DNA from: Kiritimatiellia bacterium
GTDB lineage: Bacteria; Verrucomicrobiota; Kiritimatiellia; RFP12; UBA1067
Direction of reading: 5' to 3'
DNA: 5,738 nt
NCBI GenBank assembly: GCA_017628165.1
Contig: JAGBZQ010000118.1
Coordinates: 1 to 5,738, forward strand
A model generated the notes under the pieces. It was not told the DNA's origin. It searched no databases and saw only the letters and a program-made list of their open reading frames with translations. Positions 1-5,738 of this stretch are shown one piece after another. Positions within the stretch are counted from its first letter, which is position 1, and the number at the start of each line of letters is the position of its first letter. The position numbers were made by a program, and so were the translations under genes.

Positions 1-135
1 GATGGGCGAAACCGAATTTTGTATTCGGGAGGTATGATTACGGTGTGTCGCGAATTTACAATCAAGGCGGGTGACAAAATCAAGGTCCGTCTCGCACCCG
101 GCGGCGGATATGCCGCACGGTTTGTTAGTCGATAG
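1..135 (+). CDS. C-terminal fragment of a probable glycoside hydrolase family 97 enzyme (partial, 5' end outside window)
   Basis: Frame 1 is open from the first base to a TAG at 133-135, giving the last 44 residues of a protein whose start lies to the left. Visible residues include a DG pair at fragment positions 1-2, a beta-strand-like stretch EFTIKAGDKIKVRL (18-31) and the signature LAPGGGYAARF (31-41). From memory of the family, GH97 alpha-glucosidases and alpha-galactosidases end in a beta-sandwich domain with a 'DG..A' turn and a closing LAPGGG-x-A motif, and this fragment fits that pattern. GH97 enzymes are usually about 650-700 residues, exo-acting on starch- or galactan-derived oligosaccharides, and often periplasmic; none of that can be checked here because the catalytic domain is missing. 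Another enzyme with a similar C-terminal beta domain remains possible. The gene is on the same strand as rpoB but 213 bases upstream, with no functional link apparent. Confidence 0.6.
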   Translation, partial: DGRNRILYSGGMITVCREFTIKAGDKIKVRLAPGGGYAARFVSR

Positions 136-196
136 TGGTTAGGATAGGAGATTATGAAGTTATACTCTGCGAAAAATGGTGTGATGAAATTCACTC

Positions 197-226
197 TTGC
201 GCGAATATCGTAATTTTTGATAAAAT
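197..226 (+). promoter_or_regulatory. Candidate sigma-70-type promoter for rpoBC
   Basis: A good -10 box, TAAAAT (221-226, five of six matches to TATAAT), is preceded by TG one base upstream (218-219), giving an extended -10. A weak -35 match, TTGCGC (197-202, three of six), lies 18 bases upstream. Transcription would begin near 232-234, giving a leader of about 115 bases before rpoB. An imperfect palindrome GATA-AAA-TATC (219-229) overlaps the -10 box and could be coincidental in A/T-rich DNA. A second -10-like hexamer, TATACT (161-166), has only a poor -35. The consensus is the general bacterial housekeeping one; its exact form in this lineage is not known to me. Confidence 0.4.
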
Positions 227-234
227 ATCTGCTT

Positions 235-316
235 ACTGCCCGCATTGTGCACAGTTAACAAAGTGGCTGCTTACCACACTTCAGACGCAATGGGGATGGT
301 GTATTGTACACTTTTT
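235..316 (+). promoter_or_regulatory. Possible structured 5' leader (attenuator-like) of rpoB mRNA
   Basis: Hand folding gives an outer stem in which CATTG (243-247) pairs with CAATG (288-292) and, past a single bulged G at 242, CCC (239-241) pairs with GGG (293-295). Three further pairs are possible between 235-237 and 298-300, including one G-U wobble. Inside, AAGTG (261-265) pairs with CACTT (277-281); an alternative is GTGG (263-266) with CCAC (274-277). Immediately downstream, GTGTA (299-303) pairs with TACAC (307-311), followed by T5 (312-316). The last hairpin competes with the outermost pairs of the first stem. I recognise no known riboswitch class or ribosomal-protein leader motif here. 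Short stems arise easily by chance, so this is a proposal only. Confidence 0.25.
299..316 (+). terminator. Small terminator-like hairpin with T-run in the rpoB leader
   Basis: A perfect five-pair stem GTGTA/TACAC with a TTG loop is followed directly by five T residues (312-316) and ends 32 bases before the rpoB start codon. The layout is that of an intrinsic terminator, but the stem is short and has only two G-C pairs, so strong termination is unlikely. It could be a pause or partial attenuation site, or a DNA operator, since TGTA-TTG-TACA is also a palindrome. Chance is a real alternative. Confidence 0.25.
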
Positions 317-333
317 CAACCAAAAACATCAAA

Positions 334-338
334 TAAGG
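334..338 (+). promoter_or_regulatory. Weak ribosome binding site of rpoB
   Basis: TAAGG lies 10 bases before the ATG at 349 and is the only purine-rich Shine-Dalgarno-like stretch in the preceding 20 bases. It is weaker than the site before rpoC. It supports the ATG at 349, which also gives a normal beta N-terminus (MSAERKVFGKL). Confidence 0.5.
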
Positions 339-348
339 CAAGCTAACG

Positions 349-3300
349 ATGAGCGCAGAACGCAAAGTATTCGGCAAGCTTCAAGGCATGGCTGAGACGC
401 CGCCGGACTTGATAACGATTCAGACGAAGTCTTATGATGACTTCCTTCAGGCTGATGTCTCGCCCGCCAAGCGTGAGAACAAAGGTCTTCAGGCTATCTT
501 CAAGGAGATTTTCCCCGTTCCTTCCTTTGACGGCCGCTATAGCCTTGATTTCGTGAGCTACGATCTTGAGCCTGCCAAGAAGCCTTATCTTCAGGCGCTT
601 ATCGACGGCGAGACGTTTGCCCGTCCTCTTTACGCCACGTTCCGCCTCAAGGATGGCGAGGATGTCCGTGAGGAGAAGGTGTTTCTCGGCGATATGCCTG
701 TGATGACTCCGGACGGTGCGTTTGTAGTCAATGGCGCCGAGCGCGTCATCGTCTCGCAGCTCCACCGCAGCCCCGGCATCTCCACGGAGCGTCAGGTTCA
801 TGCCAACGGCCAGCCTCTCCTCTCTGTGAGAATTATTCCCGATCGCGGCAGCTGGATCGAGGTTATGTTCGATACGAACAATGTTATGTGGTGCTTTATG
901 GATCAGCGCCGCCGTCGCCGTAAATTTTACGCCACCACGCTCTTGAGGGCGTTCGGCTATGGCTCAGACGAGCAGCTCATGAGCCTCTTCTATGATTTCA
1001 AGCGTCTTCCCACGGATAGAAAGTATGCTGAGAAGGATCTGCGCAACCTCATCATGAAGGATGATGTAATTGACGCGGATTCGCAGGTTGTCGTCTCCCG
1101 CCGCTACGAGCGCGTCACGCCTTCGCTCATCGCTCAGATTGCCGCTGTCGGCATCGAGGAGGTGGAGGTTGTGGATGTCTCTGTTGACAACGGCACGCTC
1201 ATCAAGACGATCCAGGAGGAGAATAAAGCTGATATCCACAACGAGGAGGAGGCCCTCAAGGAAATCTACAAGCGCATGCGCCCTGGCGATCCGCCTACCG
1301 CTACGAACTCCAAGCAGATGATCCACCGCCTCTTCTTCGATTTGGCGCACTACGATCTCGGCTATGTCGGGCGCCACAAGATCAACAAGAAGCTCGGTCT
1401 TGCAGGCAAGGTGGATGAAAACCTCCGTACGCTTCATGAGTCGGGCGTTGATGTGATTGAGGCGATTCGCCTTCTGCTCAAGATTTTCGTCGGCAAGGAG
1501 ACGGTGGATGACATTGACCACCTCGGCAACCGCCGCATCCGCACGACGGGCGAGCTCCTTGAGAATCAGTGCCGTCTTGGTCTTGCGCGCACCGAGCGTC
1601 TCATTCGCGAGCGCATGACGATTCACGATCCGAATTCCGGCTCTCTCTCTCCGAGCAGGCTCGTCAACTCCAAGACTTTCAGCTCCGTAGTTCAGGACTT
1701 CTTTGCTCGTTCGCAGCTTTCCCAGTTCATGGACCAGACGAATCCGCTTTCGGCTCTCGCCCACAAGCGTCGTCTCTCTGCTCTCGGTCCTGGCGGTCTA
1801 TCGCGTGAGCGAGCCGGCTTTGAAGTTCGCGACGTCCATCCTTCGCACTACGGCCGTATCTGCCCCATCGAGACGCCGGAAGGTCCGAACATCGGTCTTA
1901 TTTCGTCTCTCGGCATCTATGCCAAGGTCAACCGCTTCGGCTTCATCGAAACCCCTTACCGCAAGGTTATCGGCGGCAAGGTCACGAATGAGGTGGAGTA
2001 TCTCCCCGCAGATACGGAAGAGCAGTTTGTTATCGCCCAGGCCAACGCCCCGCTCAACGCTGACAAGACGTTTGCGGAGGAGCGTGTGACCTGCCGTTTC
2101 AAGACGGAGTTCTGTGAAAAGCCTGCGCGCGAAGTCCAGTATATGGACGTTGCTCCCATGCAGGTGATCTCCATTGCGGCTGGCCTCATTCCGTTCCTTG
2201 AGCATGACGACGCCAACCGCGCTCTCATGGGCGCGAACATGATGCGCCAGGGCGTTCCTCTCATGCGTACGGAGCGGCCCTTTGTCGGCACCGGTCTTGA
2301 AGGCGTCAGCGCCAAGGACTCCCGCGTTATCGTTACGGCTCTTGCCGACGGCGTCGTGGCTTACGTCTCCGCTGATTTCATCATGGTTACCGAGAGCGGG
2401 AAGCTTCCCTCCGGCAAGAATTGCTTTGATCACGATCCCGAGAACGGCGTCTGGCGCTACGATCTTCAGAAGTACCGCCGCTGCAATGCCGGAACGTGCT
2501 TTAACCAGAAGCCGATTGTCAAGAAGGGGCAGAAGGTTCGCTTCGGCGACTGCCTCGCTGACGGTCCTGCTACCGATCAGGGTGAGCTCGCGCTCGGCAA
2601 GAACCTTCTTGTGGCATTCATGAGCTGGCGCGGCTACAACTTCGAGGACGCTATTCTCATCAACGAGCGCATCGTTCGCGAGGACGTTCTTACGTCGCTT
2701 CACATCGTCACTTTCGAGTGCAGCGCCCGTGATACGAAGCTCGGCCCCGAGGAAATCACCCGCGATATCCCCAACGTCTCTGAGGATTCTCTCAAGAACC
2801 TCGGCTCTGACGGCATCATCCGCGTCGGCGCGGAAGTTAAGCCAGGTGATATTCTCGTGGGTAAGGTTACGCCCAAGGGCGAAACTGAGCTCAGCCCCGA
2901 AGAGCGCCTCTTGAGGGCGATCTTCGGCGAGAAGGCTGCCGATGTGAGGGATACCTCGCTCGTGGTTCCTCCGGGAACGACTGGTGTCGTCATGGGCGTT
3001 CAGGTCTCCTCCCGTCAGGATGCTGTGGTGTCCACCGAGGAAAACACCTCCAAGAAGGCGAAGAAGGAGGCCGAGAAGAAGCGCAAGAATCAGATCGCCA
3101 AGCTCGAGAAGGAGCTTGTGGTTAAGCTTGCCGCGAAGTTCATGAATGAAAAGCTTCTCGTGGACGTGACAGATACCGACACGGGCGACATCATCATTCC
3201 TGCGAACAAGAAGATCAAGAAAGCCCAGCTGGCTTCTCTTGCCAAGGCTCATGCCCATTGGGGTATGGAGGATGGCCCCGAGAAGGATAAGGTTCTTGAG

Positions 3301-4272
3301 ATCATGCAGCCTGCTGAGGCCGAGTTCGCGGCTATCGAGGATGCGGCCGAGGGCTTGGAAGGCGGTCTCTTCGGGGACTTCGGCGGCGATGGTGAAGTCG
3401 TCAAGGAAGTTCGCGTCTATCTCGTGGACAAGAAGAACCTCTCTGTTGGCGACAAGATGGCTGGACGTCACGGTAACAAGGGTGTCGTCTCGCGCATTCT
3501 TCCGAGCTGCGATATGCCGTTCCTGCCCGATGGCCGCCCTGTGGATATCGTTCTCAACCCGCTTGGCGTGCCTTCGCGAATGAACCTCGGTCAGCTCTTC
3601 GAGACATATCTTGGGCTTGCCTGCCGCTATCTCAATTTCCATGCCGCGACGCCTGTATTCGATGGTGTACAGGAATCCGAGATCGACGAGCTCCTTCTTC
3701 AGGCGCGCGCCGTTCAGGAGAAGGAGGAGGGTGCGCAGAGCTGGATTTGCCCCGAGGGCAAGACGGTTCTTTATGATGGTCTTACCGGCGAGCCCTTCGA
3801 GCAGAAGGTAGTGGTGGGCGTCATCTATATGCTCAAGCTCCACCACCTCGTCACGGACAAGATTCACGCCCGTGCAACAGGTCCATACTCGCTCGTTACC
3901 CAGCAGCCGCTTGGCGGTAAGGCCCAGCTCGGCGGCCAGCGTATGGGCGAAATGGAAGTGTGGGCTCTTGAGGCTTACGGTGTTGCCTATGCTCTTCAGG
4001 AGCTTCTCACCGTCAAGTCCGATGATGTCCAGGGACGTACGCGCATTTACGAGTCCATCGTCAAGGGCGTCAACGTTCTCGAGTCTGGTATGCCCGAGTC
4101 GTTCTCGGTCCTCATCCACGAGCTTCGCGGTCTGTGTATCGATACCCAGCTTTTGGGTGGCGATATGGAGCAGCGCCGCAAGGCTACGGAGGGCACGGCT
4201 GCCCCCACGGCAACGCCTGCGCCTGAGGCCGTCGCGAGCGACGATCTTCTTTCCGGCAACCTCTCGCTCTGA
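349..4272 (+). CDS. rpoB: DNA-directed RNA polymerase subunit beta
   Basis: This is the beta subunit, which with beta' forms the catalytic cleft of the core enzyme in the cytoplasm. It has 1307 residues (E. coli 1342). The N-terminal protrusion and lobe carry the conserved NGAERVIVSQLHRSPGI block near 127-143. The fork and rifampicin pocket SQLSQFMDQ...HKRRLSALGPGG has Q459, D462, H472, R475 and S477, matching E. coli Q513, D516, H526, R529 and S531, so the pocket is of the sensitive type. IETPEGPNIGLI follows. GYNFEDAI contains E766 and D767 (E. coli E813/D814), and GDKMAGRHGNKG contains K1036 and K1044 (E. coli K1065/K1073), which contact the substrate and RNA. Between these last blocks, about 885-1020, sits an insertion with a Lys-rich helical part and an acidic, Gly-rich part, at the place of E. 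coli beta-SI2. The protein ends in an Ala/Thr/Pro-rich tail (about 1282-1307). No frameshift is seen. rpoC follows after 30 bases. Confidence 0.99.
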   Translation: MSAERKVFGKLQGMAETPPDLITIQTKSYDDFLQADVSPAKRENKGLQAIFKEIFPVPSFDGRYSLDFVSYDLEPAKKPYLQALIDGETFARPLYATFRLKDGEDVREEKVFLGDMPVMTPDGAFVVNGAERVIVSQLHRSPGISTERQVHANGQPLLSVRIIPDRGSWIEVMFDTNNVMWCFMDQRRRRRKFYATTLLRAFGYGSDEQLMSLFYDFKRLPTDRKYAEKDLRNLIMKDDVIDADSQVVVSRRYERVTPSLIAQIAAVGIEEVEVVDVSVDNGTLIKTIQEENKADIHNEEEALKEIYKRMRPGDPPTATNSKQMIHRLFFDLAHYDLGYVGRHKINKKLGLAGKVDENLRTLHESGVDVIEAIRLLLKIFVGKETVDDIDHLGNRRIRTTGELLENQCRLGLARTERLIRERMTIHDPNSGSLSPSRLVNSKTFSSVVQDFFARSQLSQFMDQTNPLSALAHKRRLSALGPGGLSRERAGFEVRDVHPSHYGRICPIETPEGPNIGLISSLGIYAKVNRFGFIETPYRKVIGGKVTNEVEYLPADTEEQFVIAQANAPLNADKTFAEERVTCRFKTEFCEKPAREVQYMDVAPMQVISIAAGLIPFLEHDDANRALMGANMMRQGVPLMRTERPFVGTGLEGVSAKDSRVIVTALADGVVAYVSADFIMVTESGKLPSGKNCFDHDPENGVWRYDLQKYRRCNAGTCFNQKPIVKKGQKVRFGDCLADGPATDQGELALGKNLLVAFMSWRGYNFEDAILINERIVREDVLTSLHIVTFECSARDTKLGPEEITRDIPNVSEDSLKNLGSDGIIRVGAEVKPGDILVGKVTPKGETELSPEERLLRAIFGEKAADVRDTSLVVPPGTTGVVMGVQVSSRQDAVVSTEENTSKKAKKEAEKKRKNQIAKLEKELVVKLAAKFMNEKLLVDVTDTDTGDIIIPANKKIKKAQLASLAKAHAHWGMEDGPEKDKVLEIMQPAEAEFAAIEDAAEGLEGGLFGDFGGDGEVVKEVRVYLVDKKNLSVGDKMAGRHGNKGVVSRILPSCDMPFLPDGRPVDIVLNPLGVPSRMNLGQLFETYLGLACRYLNFHAATPVFDGVQESEIDELLLQARAVQEKEEGAQSWICPEGKTVLYDGLTGEPFEQKVVVGVIYMLKLHHLVTDKIHARATGPYSLVTQQPLGGKAQLGGQRMGEMEVWALEAYGVAYALQELLTVKSDDVQGRTRIYESIVKGVNVLESGMPESFSVLIHELRGLCIDTQLLGGDMEQRRKATEGTAAPTATPAPEAVASDDLLSGNLSL

Positions 4273-4288
4273 GGAACGCGAACTATTC

Positions 4289-4293
4289 AGGAG
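4289..4293 (+). promoter_or_regulatory. Ribosome binding site of rpoC
   Basis: AGGAG lies 9 bases before the ATG at 4303 and is a strong Shine-Dalgarno match in the 30-base rpoB-rpoC gap. It fixes the rpoC start and shows that beta' is translated by its own initiation rather than as a fusion to beta. Confidence 0.85.
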
Positions 4294-4302
4294 ATTTGAA
4301 AT

Positions 4303-5738
4303 ATGAACAACCCTTACAACACTTCCGACATTTTCGGCGGCTCCTTCAATGCCTCCGCCCATTATGACGCGGTCAAGGTTCAGCTCGCTTCTTCCGAGAC
4401 GATCCGCGGCTGGTCCCACGGCGAGGTCAAGAATGCCGAGACCATCAATTACCGCACCTACCGCCCTGAGAAGGATGGCCTCTTCTGCGAGAAGATTTTC
4501 GGGCCTACCAAGGACTGGGAGTGCGCTTGCGGTAAGTATAAGCGCATCAAGAACCGTGGCATGGTCTGCGACCGTTGCGGAGTTGAGGTCACTCTCTCTT
4601 CCGTGCGCCGTCAGCGTATGGGCCACATTGAGCTTGCAGTTCCCGTAAGCCACATTTGGTTCTTCAAGTGCTCGCCTTCGCGCATCGGGCTTCTTCTCGA
4701 TAAGACGATGAGCGAGCTCGAGAGCGTCCTCTACTACAAGGACTGGATGGTTGTCGAGCCGGGCGGTACGGATCTCAAGGAGGGGCAGATCCTCTCTGAC
4801 GACGAGTACAATGCCGCGCTTGAGAAGTATGAGGATGGTTTCAAGGCCGAGATGGGTGCTGAGGCCGTCCGCAAGCTTCTGCGCAAGATCAACCTCGACG
4901 AGCTTATGGTTGAGCTTGAGGAGCAGATGGAGAATACTCGTTCCAAGCAGACACGCAAGAAAATCGCCAAGCGCATGAAGGTGGCCGAGGGCTTCCGCAT
5001 TTCGAATTCCAAGCCCGAGTGGATGATTCTCGATGTTCTTCCCGTCATCCCGCCGGAGCTTAGACCTCTCGTTCCGCTCGAGGGCGGCAAGTTCGCCACG
5101 AGCGATTTGAACGATCTTTATCGTCGTGTCATCAACCGCAACAACCGCTTGAGGAATCTCCTTGCGCTCAAGACGCCCGACGTCATTATCCGCAACGAGA
5201 AGCGTATGCTTCAGGAAGCGGTTGACGCCGTTTTTGACAACGGCCGTCACGGCCGCGCTGTCGCAGGCGCCGGCAATCGACCCCTTAAGTCCCTCTCCGA
5301 GATCCTGAAGGGCAAGACGGGCCGCTTCCGTCAGAACCTCCTCGGTAAGCGCGTGGACTATTCCGGCCGAAGCGTTATCGTTGTCGGGCCTGAGCTTAAG
5401 TTCCCGCAGTGCGGTATTCCGAAGGAAATGGCATTGAGGCTTTTCGAGCCGTTCATCATCCGCCGCCTGAAGGAGCTCGGCGTTTGCCACACGGTCCGCA
5501 CCGCGAGGAAGATGATCGAGCGCCACGACGAGCAGGTCTGGGATATTCTCGAGGAAGTCACGAAGGACAAAACCGTATTCCTTAACCGCGCTCCTACGCT
5601 TCACCGTTTGTCGATTCAGGCGTTTGAGCCTGTACTCGTCGAGGGTAAGGCGATTCGCTTGCACCCGATGGTCTGTACGCCGTTTAACGCTGACTTCGAC
5701 GGTGACCAGATGGCTGTTCACGTACCGCTTTCCATCGA
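4303..5738 (+). CDS. rpoC: DNA-directed RNA polymerase subunit beta' (partial, 3' end outside window)
   Basis: The first 478 complete codons of beta' are present, roughly a third of a typical 1350-1450-residue subunit. The N-terminal zinc-binding domain has C74, C76, C89 and C92 in the CxCGKYKR...CDRCGVEV arrangement. The clamp and lid region (LDVLPVIPPELRPLV, then the LNDLYRRVINRNNRL helix) is followed by switch 2, LLGKRVDYSGRSVIVVGP, with K349, R350 and R356. NRAPTLHR (428-435) precedes the active site NADFDGD, where D464, D466 and D468 coordinate the catalytic magnesium that drives nucleotide addition. Numbering runs four ahead of E. coli (D460, D462, D464) with no gaps in the blocks compared. 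Trigger loop, bridge helix and C-terminal domains lie beyond the edge. The gene is almost certainly co-transcribed with rpoB. Confidence 0.99.
   Translation, partial: MNNPYNTSDIFGGSFNASAHYDAVKVQLASSETIRGWSHGEVKNAETINYRTYRPEKDGLFCEKIFGPTKDWECACGKYKRIKNRGMVCDRCGVEVTLSSVRRQRMGHIELAVPVSHIWFFKCSPSRIGLLLDKTMSELESVLYYKDWMVVEPGGTDLKEGQILSDDEYNAALEKYEDGFKAEMGAEAVRKLLRKINLDELMVELEEQMENTRSKQTRKKIAKRMKVAEGFRISNSKPEWMILDVLPVIPPELRPLVPLEGGKFATSDLNDLYRRVINRNNRLRNLLALKTPDVIIRNEKRMLQEAVDAVFDNGRHGRAVAGAGNRPLKSLSEILKGKTGRFRQNLLGKRVDYSGRSVIVVGPELKFPQCGIPKEMALRLFEPFIIRRLKELGVCHTVRTARKMIERHDEQVWDILEEVTKDKTVFLNRAPTLHRLSIQAFEPVLVEGKAIRLHPMVCTPFNADFDGDQMAVHVPLSI

Larger units (their letters stand above)
136..348. other. 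Intergenic region upstream of rpoB
   Basis: This stretch separates the hydrolase tail from rpoB and is clearly richer in A/T than the genes around it. No protein-like reading frame is convincing. It contains a candidate promoter at 197-226, a potential RNA leader fold at 235-300, a small hairpin with a T-run at 299-316, and a weak ribosome binding site at 334-338. I found no strong intrinsic terminator for the upstream gene. The nearest candidate is GTGA/TCAC (181-184 with 191-194), which has only four pairs and no following T-run. Confidence 0.85.

Noticed and set aside
202..218. Terminator for the upstream gene made of CGA-ATA-TCG plus the TTTTT at 214-218
   Set aside because: Three base pairs and an intervening TAA make this far too weak. 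The T-run is better explained as the A/T-rich spacer of the promoter candidate.
246..259. Adjacent palindromes TGTGCACA and GTTAAC
   Set aside because: Both are short perfect palindromes of the kind expected by chance, with no second copy nearby, and they fall within the unpaired interior of the proposed leader fold.
135..395. 86-residue plus-strand open frame starting with GTG and containing CPHC
   Set aside because: It overlaps the hydrolase stop codon and the first 47 bases of rpoB, has no clear ribosome binding site, its composition looks random, and the rpoB-overlapping end is just rpoB in another frame. CPHC alone is not enough to claim a metal or redox site.
343..1764. Minus-strand open frames within the first part of rpoB (343-801 and 964-1764)
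   Set aside because: They lie in the same codon-aligned shadow phase as the large antisense frame and stop at CTA 343-345 and TCA 964-966. There is no sign of independent coding.
1711..1776. Rifampicin-resistance substitutions in beta
   Set aside because: Residues Q459, D462, H472, R475 and S477 all match the sensitive E. coli residues at the classical resistance positions.
4270..4305. Possible rpoB-rpoC fusion or readthrough, since both genes share a reading phase
   Set aside because: The rpoB stop TGA (4270-4272) is backed by a second in-phase TGA (4297-4299) before the rpoC ATG, and rpoC has its own strong ribosome binding site. A fused protein, as known in Helicobacter, is not made here.
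1798..5721. 1307-codon open frame on the minus strand across rpoB and rpoC
   Set aside because: It is codon-aligned with the sense genes and exists only because TTA, CTA and TCA are almost unused there. The deduced protein is a Leu/Arg/Val/Asp-rich shadow with no recognisable domain, and its length match to beta is coincidental.

Overview
The window is dominated by the two large catalytic subunits of bacterial RNA polymerase, read left to right. rpoB (349-4272, beta, 1307 residues) is complete. rpoC (from 4303, beta') runs off the right edge just after its catalytic Mg-binding motif. A 30-base gap with a good ribosome binding site separates them, so they look like the usual rpoBC operon. Both proteins keep every catalytic and structural signature I checked, with no frameshift or internal stop.

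The left edge (1-135) is the last 44 codons of another gene. Its end (a DG near the start, then GDKIKVRLAPGGGYAARF) resembles the C-terminal beta domain of glycoside hydrolase family 97 (alpha-glucosidase/alpha-galactosidase type). If correct, rpoB does not follow rplL as it does in most bacteria, and rpoBC probably has its own promoter.

The 213-base gap (136-348) is visibly richer in A/T than the genes. It holds a reasonable extended -10 promoter candidate (197-226). Downstream is a leader of about 115 bases that can form a bulged long-range stem around an inner hairpin, followed by a small hairpin with five T residues just before rpoB. This layout resembles a transcription attenuator and is the only part of the window where something undescribed might sit. 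It is a hand-folded hypothesis.

The organism is a bacterium with moderately GC-rich genes that prefer C- or T-ending codons. The beta N-terminus and the beta insertion between the catalytic blocks suggest the Planctomycetes-Verrucomicrobia-Chlamydiae group, perhaps a Verrucomicrobiota/Kiritimatiellota/Lentisphaerota polysaccharide degrader. This placement is tentative and rests on remembered family resemblance. I see no mobile element, CRISPR array, tRNA, rRNA or novel protein system.
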